Of a DNA stretch of 64,000 bases, positions 35,501-44,291 are shown piece by piece. Origin of the DNA: Saccharicrinis sp965230625 (lineage in GTDB: Bacteria > Bacteroidota > Bacteroidia > Bacteroidales > Marinilabiliaceae); contig CBDDLL010000002.1 in the NCBI GenBank assembly GCA_965230625.1, forward strand, positions 62,001-126,000, given 5' to 3'. Every line of letters begins with the position of its first letter. The first letter of the stretch is position 1. The position numbers and the translations under genes are program-made. The notes beneath the pieces were generated by a model, which saw only the letters and a list, made by a program, of their open reading frames with translations, made no database searches and was not told the origin of the DNA.

Positions 35501-36047
35501 GAATCTCATGAGAAGTACGGAAACCATCAAAATAATGTAAGAAAGGAACTCTTGATTCAATTGATGTAAGGTGAGCAATACCTGCTAAGTCCATTACTTC
35601 CTGAACACTACCAGTTGCTAACATTGCACAACCTGTTTGACGCGCTGACATCACATCACTGTGGTCACCAAAAATAGATAGTGCCTGAGCGGCTAATGAA
35701 CGAGCACTTACATGAAAAACTCCTGGTAATAACTCACCCGCAATTTTATACATATTAGGAATCATCAATAATAATCCCTGCGAAGCAGTAAATGTTGAAG
35801 TAAGTGCACCAGCTTGTAATGAACCGTGCATTGCTCCTGCTGCACCAGCCTCCGACTGCATTTCTTCTACTTTTACAGTCTCTCCAAAAATGTTCTTTCT
35901 TCCAGCAGAAGCCCACTCATCGATGTACTCTGCCATAGTTGAAGAAGGCGTAATTGGATAGATTGCTGCTACCTCGCTAAACATATAAGCGATGTGTGAA
36001 GCGGCATAATTACCATCACAGGTAATAAACTTCTTTTCTTTAGCCAT
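32508..36047 (-). CDS. nifJ: Pyruvate:ferredoxin (flavodoxin) oxidoreductase
   Basis: A 1179-residue single-chain enzyme that decarboxylates pyruvate to acetyl-CoA and reduces ferredoxin or flavodoxin, a central reaction of anaerobic metabolism. Domain order: pyruvate-binding N-domain (ITPSSTMAEYIDEWA near residue 35), domain II, the gamma-type domain (~425-615), a two-cluster ferredoxin domain with C692, C695, C698, C702 and C748, C751, C754, C758, and the C-terminal thiamine-diphosphate domain (FSGACAGCGETPYIKL, GGDGWAYDIGYGG). Length and order match the homodimeric bacterial enzyme. Translation is strongly ACATAA-like with less AT-rich codons than its neighbours, as expected for a highly expressed gene. 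It has its own terminator. Confidence 0.97.
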   Translation of the reverse strand: MAKEKKFITCDGNYAASHIAYMFSEVAAIYPITPSSTMAEYIDEWASAGRKNIFGETVKVEEMQSEAGAAGAMHGSLQAGALTSTFTASQGLLLMIPNMYKIAGELLPGVFHVSARSLAAQALSIFGDHSDVMSARQTGCAMLATGSVQEVMDLAGIAHLTSIESRVPFLHYFDGFRTSHEIQKIECMDMEDLKGLIDQEKLQAFRDNALNPEHPVTRGTAQNPDIYFQSREAANKYYNAIPDMVAKYMDEIGKITGRKYAPFTYYGADDAENVVIAMGSITDTIKEAVDYLNEQGQKVGLISVHLYRPFSADYFLKAMPASVKNVCVLDRTKEPGANGDPLYLDVVEVYNGVEGAPKVIGGRYGLSSKDTTPTHIITVFENLMAAEPKNQFTVGIVDDVTFKSLPLKEEISFAHEGTFEGKFYGLGSDGTVGANKNSIKIIGDNTDKYAQAYFAYDSKKSGGITTSHLRFGDAPIRAPYLVNTPDFVACHVPAYLNQYDMLKGLKQGGTFLLNSIWDAEETKNRLPQGVKKYLATHDIQFYIINATAIAEEIGLGNRTNTIMQSAFFKIAEVIPYDFAVEKMKEAIVKTFGKKGEDIVNMNYQAVEKGGAVTKVEVPAEWASLEDKAVVEFRDDVPDFIKDIVFPVNAQKGDDLPVSVFNGYEDGTFPAGTTEYEKRGIAVNVPEWQADNCIQCNQCAYVCPHAAIRPFLLNEEELANAPEGTVTKKANGKAFDGLQYRIQVSALDCTGCGNCADVCPAKTKALEMKSLDSQRVEIPRWDYMADKVSIKDSLTPKAQNVKSSQFAQPLFEFSGACAGCGETPYIKLITQLYGDRMMVANATGCSSIYGGSAPATPYCKNKEGKGPAWANSLFEDNAEYGLGFNLGVNKLRDRIERLMTENLDAVGADTKAAFEAWLENKNNGEKTTEVSKAVMTALEGESAPVAKEILALKDYLVKKSVWVFGGDGWAYDIGYGGLDHVIASGQDVNILVMDTEVYSNTGGQSSKSTPIGAVAKFAASGKRIRKKDLGLMATTYGYVYVAQVAMGANQAQYFKALKEAEAYPGPSLIIAYSPCINHGLRAGMGGTQAETKKAVECGYWHLYRYNPQLEEEGKNPFQLDSKEPQWDLFQQFLKGEVRYTALLKAFPEEATELFGAAEENAKWRYSTYKRLAELDYQVVK

Positions 36048-36150
36048 TTGTTTAATATTTAAGTTTTAACTACTGTTATTTAGAATTATTCTATTCTACT
36101 GATTATCAACTATTAAATTTACAATAATATGTCGATTCGGTCTAAAAATA

Positions 36151-37329
36151 TCAATATAAAAATCCGAAAAGCCATAATGGTATATTACTTTCACTTCCTA
36201 CCTCTATCATATTTGTTGCCTTAATAACATTAGATTTACTTTTAAATTCATCTGATGTATTATCACATATTAAAAAATGATAGTCTTCATCTACCTTAAA
36301 ATCACCCTTATTAGAATATACTATCTCATGGTTACATCCCACTTGATTATAAAAAAAAGTTTTGTGCAATATATCTTTTTGAGCCAAACTTCTCTGTATT
36401 GAATAAATTAGGTTTGGATTGTGCAAATAGATTAAGTAAGGTTTCTTTTGCATATCTTCCTGACCATCATAAAGTAATTTAATTAATCTTGCCTGACGCA
36501 AATAGTAAAGATAATTCATTACCGTAGCCCTAGAAGTATTTATATGTGCACTTAACTTACTTACATTAGGCTGAAAAGGAGCTTCCCTTCCCACCTTATA
36601 AAGTAATTTTCTCAATCTCGGTAAATATTTAAGTTCAATTTGACGAAGAAAACTAATATCTATCTCTAATATTAAGTTCAAACTTTTCATTAAATTTTCT
36701 TCGTAATTGGCATTATCTAAAAAAAATGGATAATATCCATATCTTAAATAATCATCAAAATAGGCTAGAGGACGAACTTTGCTTACAATATCTTTTGCAA
36801 TTTCAACATGCCGAGTTAAAATATCTTTGAACGAAAACTCACTAAATGAAACACCAGTCTTCAATTCTAAAAACTCTCTAAAAGAAAATCCTTCAAGCTT
36901 GTATGAATGCACTATTTCTCTTAAATGAGGATTTTCTTCTCTTAACCTCATCACTGTTGATCCAGAAAAAACTATTTGCAGATCGGTAAAATTATCGTAG
37001 CAATATTTTAGTTCCTCTGACCAGCCTGGATATTTATAAACCTGATCAAGTACAAGGGTTTTTCCTCCTGTTTTTCTAAACTGATCTGCAAATGATATAA
37101 TTGAATTTTCCGAGAAATATAAATTGTTCAAATTAACATATAAACAGCCCCTATCTGTTCCATAAGTCCTTTTGGCAAAATCTAATAAGAAATCCGTTTT
37201 ACCAATTCCTCTTGTGCCTTTTATTCCAATTAAGCGATGGCTCCAATCAATCTGATCCATCAATTTACGCCTCATAGGAATATTAAGGTTTTCAATCAAA
37301 TATTTATGTGTTTCAAAAAATGATTGCAC
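36151..37329 (-). CDS. AAA-family ATPase with DUF4143-type C-terminus
   Basis: A 392-residue ATPase with Walker A GTRGIGKT (residues 38-45) and Walker B KTLVLDQV (~90-97). SGSTVMRL is the sensor-like segment of the family. The C-terminal half fits DUF4143 with a winged-helix-like stretch (LSAHINTSRATVMNYLYYL). Such proteins are common as solitary, often mobile, genes in Bacteroidota and their role is not established. It lies ~100 bases upstream of nifJ on the same strand, but the functions look unrelated. Confidence 0.8.
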   Translation of the reverse strand: MQSFFETHKYLIENLNIPMRRKLMDQIDWSHRLIGIKGTRGIGKTDFLLDFAKRTYGTDRGCLYVNLNNLYFSENSIISFADQFRKTGGKTLVLDQVYKYPGWSEELKYCYDNFTDLQIVFSGSTVMRLREENPHLREIVHSYKLEGFSFREFLELKTGVSFSEFSFKDILTRHVEIAKDIVSKVRPLAYFDDYLRYGYYPFFLDNANYEENLMKSLNLILEIDISFLRQIELKYLPRLRKLLYKVGREAPFQPNVSKLSAHINTSRATVMNYLYYLRQARLIKLLYDGQEDMQKKPYLIYLHNPNLIYSIQRSLAQKDILHKTFFYNQVGCNHEIVYSNKGDFKVDEDYHFLICDNTSDEFKSKSNVIKATNMIEVGSESNIPLWLFGFLY

Positions 37330-37521
37330 GTTGCCCTTTATATTTTTGCATCACAAATGTACAATTAGCAATCAAAAAAGTGTAATGTCTACATTACATT
37401 TTTACCCTCAAGATGTAATTTATACTTATTAAAAATAAGGTTTAAATAGCATTTTCAGAAAGCAGTTAGTTACCTAATTTCCCTGTTATTCAATTCAATA
37501 TAGAAAGTATCCAAATAAAAA

Positions 37522-37551
37522 AAGGTTTCCCTAATTGAATAGAGAAACCTT
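37522..37551 (-). terminator. Terminator of rho
   Basis: AAGGTTTC at 37522-37529 pairs with GAAACCTT at 37544-37551; on the minus strand it is followed by TTTTTTT. It begins 32 bases after the rho stop codon. Confidence 0.75.
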
Positions 37552-37582
37552 CTTTCTTAATATTTTAAAAATGAAAAAACAG

Positions 37583-39277
37583 TTAACTGTCATTCATTGA
37601 AACCAGAAATTCTTCATTATTTCTAGTCTTATTCATTCTATCTCTTAAGAAATCCATTGCTTCAATAGGAGTCATATCAGATAGATAATTACGAAGTATC
37701 CAAATGCGGTTTAAGACATCTTTATCAAGCAACAGATCCTCGCGACGTGTACTTGATAGAGTAACATCCACAGCAGGGTAAATACGCTTGTTCGATAATC
37801 TTCTGTCCAATTGAAGCTCCATATTACCGGTACCTTTAAACTCTTCAAAAATTACCTCATCCATTTTAGAACCAGTTTCTGTAAGTGCTGTTGCTAAAAT
37901 TGTTAAAGAGCCTCCATCTTCAATATTACGTGCAGCACCAAAAAAGCGTTTTGGTTTATGAAGCGCATTTGCATCAACACCACCAGAAAGCACCTTACCT
38001 GAAGCTGGCGAAACAGTATTATATGCACGTGCTAAACGCGTAATAGAATCTAACAATACTACAACATCATGTCCACACTCAACCATTCTTTTTGCCTTTT
38101 CCAAAACAATATTGGCAACTTTTACATGTCGTTCTGCTGGCTCATCAAATGTTGAAGATATTACCTCGGCATTAACACTTCTAGCCATATCTGTTACCTC
38201 TTCAGGACGCTCATCAACTAAAAGTATTATCATGTATACTTCAGGATGATTTGCTGCAATTGCATTTGCCACTTCTTTTAACAATACAGTTTTACCTGTT
38301 TTTGGCTGTGCAACAATTAATCCACGTTGTCCCTTACCAATTGGAGCAAACATATCCACTACACGCGTCGATAAGCTCTCTTTACCTCCTCCTGTAATTT
38401 GAAATTTCTCATCTGGAAAAATAGGAGTCAAGTGATCAAATGGAACACGGTCACGCACAATTTGAGGAGATCTACCATTTATCTCTTCAACCTTAATTAA
38501 AGGAAAATACTTTTCTCCTTCTTTAGGCGGACGGATAGTTCCCAATACTGTATCTCCGGTTTTTAGACCAAATAACTTAATTTGAGATTGCGATACATAA
38601 ATATCGTCCGGCGAGTTAAGGTAGTTGTAATCTGATGATCTAAGAAAACCATACCCATCCTGCATTATCTCTAATACTCCAGAAGCAGAAATAATTCCAT
38701 CAAAATCAAAAGATTTGTCTAGTTTATCCTGACGCCTGTAGCCATTATTGTCCTTACCTCCCCTTTGTTCACGATTATCATACTGACGACGTCTTCCTCC
38801 TCCATCTTCATTTTGTCGGAACTGACGACGGTTATCTTGCCCACTATTATCTTTTGTCTTTTCTTTCTTTTCCTCAGGCTTAGATGATTCAACAGTAGTT
38901 TTTCGATCTTCCTTTTGTACTTCAGTTGTAGGCTTTTCTTCCACTTTTTCTTCTACCTTTCCTTCCGGAATTGGCGCAACATCTTTGCTTTCTTTCTCAC
39001 TCATCTCTTTCTCCTCAGACTTATTCAATGTTTCAGTTTCAGCCTTCGCTGATGCTACTACTTTCTGTACTTTAGTTGTTCGGGTTCTTTTTACCGTTTT
39101 CTTTTCTGCAGGCTTTTCAGCTTTCTTCTTTTCAGACGCAACAATTGCTTGTTCATCAAGAATCTTATATATCAAATCCTGCTTTTTAAACGAATCTACT
39201 CGCTTAATTTTCAGCTCCTTTGCAATTTCTTTTAATTCTGTAAGGAGTTTCTTATTCAATTCAAGAATATCGTACAT
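37583..39277 (-). CDS. rho: Transcription termination factor Rho
   Basis: A 564-residue hexameric RNA helicase that ends transcription. Order: Rho_N helical domain (~1-45), a long charged insert (~50-185) first Lys/Glu-rich, then Arg/Gly/Asn-rich (GGGRRRQYDNREQRGG), a cold-shock RNA-binding domain (GVLEIMQDGYGFLRSSDYNY) and the RecA-type ATPase with Walker A QPKTGKT near residue 320. E. coli Rho is 419 residues; the extra length is the insert, as is usual in Bacteroidota. I chose the ATG at 39277 (MYDILELNKK), which begins Rho_N, over an upstream TTG. It is divergent from rpoD. Confidence 0.96.
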   Translation of the reverse strand: MYDILELNKKLLTELKEIAKELKIKRVDSFKKQDLIYKILDEQAIVASEKKKAEKPAEKKTVKRTRTTKVQKVVASAKAETETLNKSEEKEMSEKESKDVAPIPEGKVEEKVEEKPTTEVQKEDRKTTVESSKPEEKKEKTKDNSGQDNRRQFRQNEDGGGRRRQYDNREQRGGKDNNGYRRQDKLDKSFDFDGIISASGVLEIMQDGYGFLRSSDYNYLNSPDDIYVSQSQIKLFGLKTGDTVLGTIRPPKEGEKYFPLIKVEEINGRSPQIVRDRVPFDHLTPIFPDEKFQITGGGKESLSTRVVDMFAPIGKGQRGLIVAQPKTGKTVLLKEVANAIAANHPEVYMIILLVDERPEEVTDMARSVNAEVISSTFDEPAERHVKVANIVLEKAKRMVECGHDVVVLLDSITRLARAYNTVSPASGKVLSGGVDANALHKPKRFFGAARNIEDGGSLTILATALTETGSKMDEVIFEEFKGTGNMELQLDRRLSNKRIYPAVDVTLSSTRREDLLLDKDVLNRIWILRNYLSDMTPIEAMDFLRDRMNKTRNNEEFLVSMNDS

Positions 39278-39616
39278 AATTTTTACCAATAAATTCTCTT
39301 GAGGGAATTTTTAATTTAGAAAATGAACTATTGTTCAGTTTTAGTTATATTATAATTATTTGTTGATTATATCGTGTCCTGAAAGCTATTTGATTCTATT
39401 AATAAAGAAAGATGCCCAGAAGATTTGATGCAAACTTAATCATTAACTGTTAAACTGCAAAATAATTTTCATTTTTTTCTTTTACCAAATGAATTAAGGG
39501 TTTCATGTAATCTAACTAACATTTATTCAATAAACCAAAAACACTACAATACTTTTTTTGTTATATTTACGTGACATTTTTTAAAAAACACAACACACCC
39601 CTAAGCTTCGGGACTT
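39278..39616. other. Divergent rho/rpoD intergenic region
   Basis: 339 AT-rich bases that must carry both promoters. TATATTTAC at about 39560 resembles a -7 element for rpoD but is not a full match. No gene or hairpin is recognised. Confidence 0.4.
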
Positions 39617-40480
39617 ATGCGACAATTAAAGATAACAAAACAAGTAACTAATAGAGAGACTCCTTCTTTGGATAAATACCTGCACGAAATAGGCAAGGTT
39701 AAATTAATTACAGCCGAAGAAGAGGTTCAATTAGCTAAAAGAATTAAAGAAGGCGATCAGGTTGCCCTAGAAAGGTTAATTAATGCTAACCTAAGATTTG
39801 TTGTATCTGTATCCAAACAATATCAAAATCAAGGACTAAGCCTTCCTGATTTAATTAACGAAGGTAACCTTGGGCTTATAAAAGCAGCTCAAAGATTTGA
39901 CGAAACTCGTGGATTTAAGTTTATTTCATATGCTGTTTGGTGGATTCGTCAATCGATATTGCAAGCTTTAGCAGAACAAGCCAGAATTGTTCGGCTCCCT
40001 CTCAATAAAATAGGATCTATGAATAAGGTAAGCAATACCTTTTCAATATTAGAGCAAGAATATCAACGAGAACCTACGTCAGAAGAAATTGCACAAACTT
40101 TAAATCTTGCTCCCAAAGAAGTTAAAGAATCACTTAAAGCAATGAGCAAGCATGTATCTATGGATGCTCCGCTACGCAAGGATGAGGACAATAACATGTA
40201 CGATACACTTCTTGCAACAGATTCAATTAGCCCTGACAATCAGCTACTAACTGATTCTTTAAGGAGAGAAATTGAACGTTCTTTGTCAACACTATCTGCG
40301 AGAGAAGCGGATATTATCAGACTTTATTATGGACTTAATGGAGAGCCTCCTTACTCTCTTGAGGAAATTGGTAATTTATTTAACTTAACCAGAGAAAGAG
40401 TGAGACAAATAAAAGAAAAAGCTATTAAGAGACTTAAACATACATACAGAAGTAAGATTCTGAGATCCTATTTAGGATAG
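39617..40480 (+). CDS. rpoD: Primary sigma factor RpoD/SigA
   Basis: A 287-residue group 1 sigma-70 factor that directs RNA polymerase to housekeeping promoters. Region 1.2 starts at SLDKYLHEIGKVKLI; region 2 has DLINEGNLGLIKAAQRFD and YAVWWIRQSI; region 4 has the helix-turn-helix SLEEIGNLFNLTRERVRQIK. Region 1.1 and the non-conserved insert of the E. coli protein are absent, as is normal in this phylum. These short factors recognise the TTG/TAnnTTTG promoter type. A strong terminator follows the stop codon. Confidence 0.97.
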   Translation: MRQLKITKQVTNRETPSLDKYLHEIGKVKLITAEEEVQLAKRIKEGDQVALERLINANLRFVVSVSKQYQNQGLSLPDLINEGNLGLIKAAQRFDETRGFKFISYAVWWIRQSILQALAEQARIVRLPLNKIGSMNKVSNTFSILEQEYQREPTSEEIAQTLNLAPKEVKESLKAMSKHVSMDAPLRKDEDNNMYDTLLATDSISPDNQLLTDSLRREIERSLSTLSAREADIIRLYYGLNGEPPYSLEEIGNLFNLTRERVRQIKEKAIKRLKHTYRSKILRSYLG

Positions 40481-40515
40481 GAATACTTTATCTGGAAAAT
40501 ATTAATTTAAAATAG

Positions 40516-40550
40516 ATGGGGTTTTGGTTATACCAATTCCCCATTTTTTT
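40516..40550 (+). terminator. Terminator of rpoD
   Basis: ATGGGG at 40516-40521 pairs with CCCCAT at 40539-40544, with an inner TTGGT/ACCAA stem, followed by seven T residues. Confidence 0.85.
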
Positions 40551-40566
40551 CTTTATGAATCATTGT

Positions 40567-40574
40567 TACTTTTG
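40567..40574 (+). promoter_or_regulatory. -7 promoter element of rpe
   Basis: TACTTTTG is a full match to the Bacteroidota -7 consensus TAnnTTTG, 28 bases upstream of the rpe ATG. The -33 TTG is not clear because that region is taken up by the rpoD terminator. Confidence 0.5.
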
Positions 40575-40602
40575 CAGTAAAAAAAGGCTAAAATATTAAA
40601 CC

Positions 40603-41283
40603 ATGAAGCATTTAATTGCACCTTCATTATTAGCAGCTGATTTTAGTAAAATGGAATCGCAAATTGAAATTATAAATAAAAGCGAGGCAGATTGGCTTCA
40701 TTTAGATATAATGGATGGTGTATTTGTCCCTAATATTTCTTTTGGACTACCTGTTATTAAATCAATTCGCCCACATATAGATAAGCCATTTGATGTGCAT
40801 CTAATGATTGTAGAACCTGATAAATACATTAGTGATTTTAAAAAGGCTGGAGCAGACTTACTTAACGTACATTACGAAGCCTGTACTCACCTGCATAGAA
40901 CAATTGATGCTATAAAAAAAGAAGGAATGCAAGCTGGTGTCACACTAAATCCGCATACTCCTGTTTTTTTATTAGAGGATATTATCACCGAAGTGGACTT
41001 AGTTTTATTAATGTCGGTTAATCCTGGATTTGGGGGACAAAAGTTTATTGAAAATACTTTTAAAAAACTATCCGAACTTAAAAATTTAATTGAACGAAAA
41101 GGCAGTCGCGCACTAATTGAAGTTGATGGTGGAGTGACTGTTGCTAATGCACAAAAACTTATAAATGCTGGAGCTGATGTTTTAGTAGCTGGAAGTTCGG
41201 TTTTTAATGCTCCAAATCCTATTGAAGCAGTAAAAGAACTTAAGCATTCTTTACCCGCACCACCTCCTTCAAATTTAGTATAA
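40603..41283 (+). CDS. rpe: Ribulose-phosphate 3-epimerase
   Basis: A 226-residue TIM-barrel enzyme that interconverts ribulose 5-phosphate and xylulose 5-phosphate in the pentose phosphate pathway. APSLLAADFSKM opens the barrel; DWLHLDIMDGVFVPNISFG has the metal-binding His and catalytic Asp; HLMIVEP, VNPGFGGQKF and EVDGGV with AGADVLVAGSSVF complete the active site and phosphate loop. Length is normal. It is a single-gene unit between the rpoD terminator and a bidirectional terminator. Confidence 0.96.
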   Translation: MKHLIAPSLLAADFSKMESQIEIINKSEADWLHLDIMDGVFVPNISFGLPVIKSIRPHIDKPFDVHLMIVEPDKYISDFKKAGADLLNVHYEACTHLHRTIDAIKKEGMQAGVTLNPHTPVFLLEDIITEVDLVLLMSVNPGFGGQKFIENTFKKLSELKNLIERKGSRALIEVDGGVTVANAQKLINAGADVLVAGSSVFNAPNPIEAVKELKHSLPAPPPSNLV

Positions 41284-41317
41284 TGGTCAATAGTAGTCAT
41301 TAGATGAACAACCATAT

Positions 41318-41348
41318 AAAAAAAAGCTGGCAATGCCAGCTTTTTTTT
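41318..41348. terminator. Bidirectional terminator between rpe and the acetyltransferase-like gene
   Basis: GCTGGC (41326-41331) and GCCAGC (41335-41340) form a tight stem-loop, with an A-run on the left and T-run on the right, so it works on both strands. Confidence 0.88.
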
Positions 41349-41385
41349 ATCATTAACGACCAATGACCAGTAGCCAACGACCAAT

Positions 41386-42507
41386 TTAAAACATTTTCTT
41401 ATAACACCTTTTTCTTTTATGCTGAATATGATCAAATGATTTCCACAATTGTATAGCAACACTATTGTTTTCAAGCATCCCTGTTGTTTCAACAAATCTA
41501 ACACCGTCCGAATTTGCAGTATTCCATAATTCTTGCATTAGAATAGACGCCAATCCAAATTTTTGTAATTCTGGTTTAACACCTGTAAGCATTAAATCCA
41601 TTTCCTTGGGTTTTTCTAAAGCATTTTTTAAATGCCACCACCCAAATGGAAATAATTTACCTTTTGCTTTTTGAAGAGCCTTAGAAAGTGAAGGAAGTGC
41701 TACTAAAAAGGCTGCAAGTTCTCCTTCTTTATCCAAAATTATTTTTACATATCTTGGATTTAAAACCGGAAAATATTTTTCGATGTAAAAATTTATTAAC
41801 TTATCTGGCAACCTAAATGTTCCAAACAATCCTGCAAAAGCATCATTAAAAACTTTAAAAATCTTTTCCCTATAAGGTTCAAGTTCTGCCCTTGTTTTAA
41901 AATTAATAGATTGCAAACTATAACGTTTTTTTATCATTTCTGATAATTTGATTGCTTTTTCAGGCATAACTTCCGGAAAAGTAATTCTAAACTCAAGCCA
42001 ATCAATTTCTTTCTTATAGCCTAAATTTTCTATATGTTTTTGGTAATAGTTAAAATGATAATCACTAGCCATACAAGGCAAATGTTCAAATCCTTCTACA
42101 AGTACTCCCGAATGATCTAGGTTAGAAAACCCTAATGGTCCCATAACACCCAACATACCTTGAGATCTCAACCATTCTTCTGCTGTGGTAAATAGTTTTT
42201 CAACCACATCAAAATCGTCAATAAACTCTAAACGGGTTATTCTCCCCATCTTCTCTTCAATCTTTTCCATCCAAAGACTATTAACAATAGCACCTATCCT
42301 ACCTACTGTTTTTCCATCTTTAACAGCTAACCAAAATTTCGCATTACAAAAGTCGAAAGAAGGATTTTTATCCGGTGTTATTAGATTTACTTCTTCGGAT
42401 TTTATCGGGGGGACCCAATATTTATTATTTTTATATAATTGATACTGAAAATCAACAAACTGTTTTCTTTGTTTTTGGTTTAAAACCTCTACTATTTGAA
42501 TACTCAT
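41386..42507 (-). CDS. GNAT-fold acetyltransferase-like protein
   Basis: A 373-residue protein of the YghO-like family with two GNAT-related halves. The N-terminal part has FWLAVKDGKTVGRIGAIV and MGPLGFSNLDHSGVLVEGFE; the C-terminal half has LMLTGVKPELQKFGLASILM, which fits an acetyl-CoA-binding turn. No substrate is known for this family. It is cytosolic, with no signal peptide. I chose the ATG at 42507; a TTG nine bases upstream is less likely. A CGAAAATA at 42530-42537 (TATTTTCG on the coding strand) could be its -7 element. Confidence 0.75.
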   Translation of the reverse strand: MSIQIVEVLNQKQRKQFVDFQYQLYKNNKYWVPPIKSEEVNLITPDKNPSFDFCNAKFWLAVKDGKTVGRIGAIVNSLWMEKIEEKMGRITRLEFIDDFDVVEKLFTTAEEWLRSQGMLGVMGPLGFSNLDHSGVLVEGFEHLPCMASDYHFNYYQKHIENLGYKKEIDWLEFRITFPEVMPEKAIKLSEMIKKRYSLQSINFKTRAELEPYREKIFKVFNDAFAGLFGTFRLPDKLINFYIEKYFPVLNPRYVKIILDKEGELAAFLVALPSLSKALQKAKGKLFPFGWWHLKNALEKPKEMDLMLTGVKPELQKFGLASILMQELWNTANSDGVRFVETTGMLENNSVAIQLWKSFDHIQHKRKRCYKKMF

Positions 42508-42676
42508 ACTTAGCAATTGAAATAATGCACGAAAATAACTAAAAAAAACATAGTATACAGTTAATATTAATCATCAATACGTATATGTTTTAAACCTTTT
42601 TATTTTTTTCTAGTCAAATTAGCAAATATTAAAAGAAACATAGATTTAAGGTTTAATTAATAAAAATTAGGACGCT

Positions 42677-43225
42677 ATGAATAAGATAATTTTACTACTA
42701 TCATTATTATTTGCCATTGTAGGATGTTCTCCATATAAAACGATGGTTGATTATAATACTTCAAAGAATTTTTCGGAGTATAAAACGTATCACATTTTAA
42801 ACGATAAAAGATCAAAAGGAGCTAATTCTCTCTATACCAAAAGAGTTTCCAACGCCATTGAACAGCAAATGAACATCAAAGGTCTAACAAAATCTACTAC
42901 CGCTGATTTATTGGTAAAAATGGATTTTAAAGTAAAGCAAAAAAAATACGTTCAAACCAATACAACTGCTGTTGGCAGAAGACCAGGCTACTATCACAAA
43001 GGACGCTTTCACAGGTATGGTTATGCTCGTGGCTTTGCAACAACAACTCGAAGTATAGAATCTTATCCGGTTGGAACATTATTGCTAACTTTTATTGATC
43101 GTGAAAATAAGGAAGTAATTTGGTTAGGTGTTGCCAAGGGGGCTTTTAGTAGAAAGGATATGGATGATAAAATGGTAAATAAACTAATTGAAGATGTATT
43201 GAAGGAATTTCCTCCTGAAAAATAA
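42677..43225 (+). CDS. DUF4136 lipoprotein 1
   Basis: A 182-residue lipoprotein (lipobox AIVGC, Cys17) with a DUF4136 domain: VDYNTSKNFSEYKTYHI at the start and TLLLTFIDRENKEVIWLGVAKGAF in the second half are typical. These proteins are envelope lipoproteins of unknown role. A Tyr/Arg/Gly-rich patch (GRRPGYYHKGRFHRYGYARG) sits in the middle. A paralogue follows 450 bases downstream on the same strand; a hairpin between them suggests separate transcripts. Confidence 0.82.
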   Translation: MNKIILLLSLLFAIVGCSPYKTMVDYNTSKNFSEYKTYHILNDKRSKGANSLYTKRVSNAIEQQMNIKGLTKSTTADLLVKMDFKVKQKKYVQTNTTAVGRRPGYYHKGRFHRYGYARGFATTTRSIESYPVGTLLLTFIDRENKEVIWLGVAKGAFSRKDMDDKMVNKLIEDVLKEFPPEK

Positions 43226-43678
43226 TCATTTACTAGATAGCATCGAACACTAGCAACAAATAGTAATCTGATATCATTTTCCTAATTACCAGATTACTGT
43301 TTATTGCTCTTTGATTTTTCCTTTCCTCAAAAAAACATCACACTTATCATATAATATTCCTTTTTATTTACTTATTATATATCATTGTTTAATTTAAATC
43401 AAACACTTTTCATTTCTTTTATACTTGGTTTATTAATTAATCATCATCTATCAACTTCTTATCTTTCCACAAATAAGTAGTATTATAACAACTATAACAC
43501 CCCTACGTCTCTTCTTGTTTTAGTAAAGCATCCTATATTAACTTTATATAATTAAATGTATTATATATTTTTTGATAATACCATCCTATATTTTTTGTTA
43601 ACTTTTTTTTACATTTTAACATTAAACCTTTTAGGCAATTTGTGATCCAATTACTAAAATAATATAAAAACAAGCATT
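43226..43678. other. Intergenic region between DUF4136 paralogues
   Basis: 453 bases. AGTAATCTG at 43262-43270 pairs with CAGATTACT at 43290-43298, a probable terminator of the first gene. The rest is extremely AT-rich and must hold the promoter of the second; no gene is visible. Confidence 0.5.
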
Positions 43679-44272
43679 ATGAACAGATTAGTTATATTCA
43701 CTCTCATTGCAACATTAGCATTTTCATGCACTTCATACGAAACAATAACGGACTATAATCCAAACATTAACTTTGGCAGCTATAAATCTTATTGTATTCT
43801 AAAAGAGAAAAACAATAAAGCTCAATCGCTTTATTCAACATGCATTTACGATGCTATTAACTCCTATTTGCAAAACAAAGGTCTATTTAACTCGAAATAT
43901 GGAGACTTATTAGTTAAAGTTGACATGACTATCAAACAGAAAAAACACATACAATCTCAATCCACTGCCATAACCAGACCTGGTTTTTACTACAAAAACC
44001 ATTATCATAGATATAGATACTCAAATGGTTTTACAACCACAGCAAGAAGTATTGAATTATATCCTGAAGGAACAGTTATAGTTAGAGTAATTGACCGATT
44101 TACAAAGGAAGTTGTATGGGAAGGAATTGCACAAGGTATATTTAATGGAAAAGACTTTGATAAAGAAAAGACCAGTGAACTTATTGGGAGCGTATTAATA
44201 GATTTCCCTCCCAAAAAAGAAGAACAGTTAACAATTAACACACAACAACAAGCACTAAATAGAAGACTTTAA
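43679..44272 (+). CDS. DUF4136 lipoprotein 2
   Basis: A 197-residue paralogue of the preceding DUF4136 lipoprotein, with lipobox AFSC (Cys17), TDYNPNINFGSYKSYCI, a Tyr-rich middle (GFYYKNHYHRYRYSNG) and EGTVIVRVIDRFTKEVVWEG. It carries about 15 extra C-terminal residues (LTINTQQQALNRRL). It converges on the LytTR regulator gene, whose end is 19 bases away. The duplication suggests related envelope roles; the function is unknown. Confidence 0.82.
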   Translation: MNRLVIFTLIATLAFSCTSYETITDYNPNINFGSYKSYCILKEKNNKAQSLYSTCIYDAINSYLQNKGLFNSKYGDLLVKVDMTIKQKKHIQSQSTAITRPGFYYKNHYHRYRYSNGFTTTARSIELYPEGTVIVRVIDRFTKEVVWEGIAQGIFNGKDFDKEKTSELIGSVLIDFPPKKEEQLTINTQQQALNRRL

Positions 44273-44291
44273 ATTAAAGAAGTTACTATTA

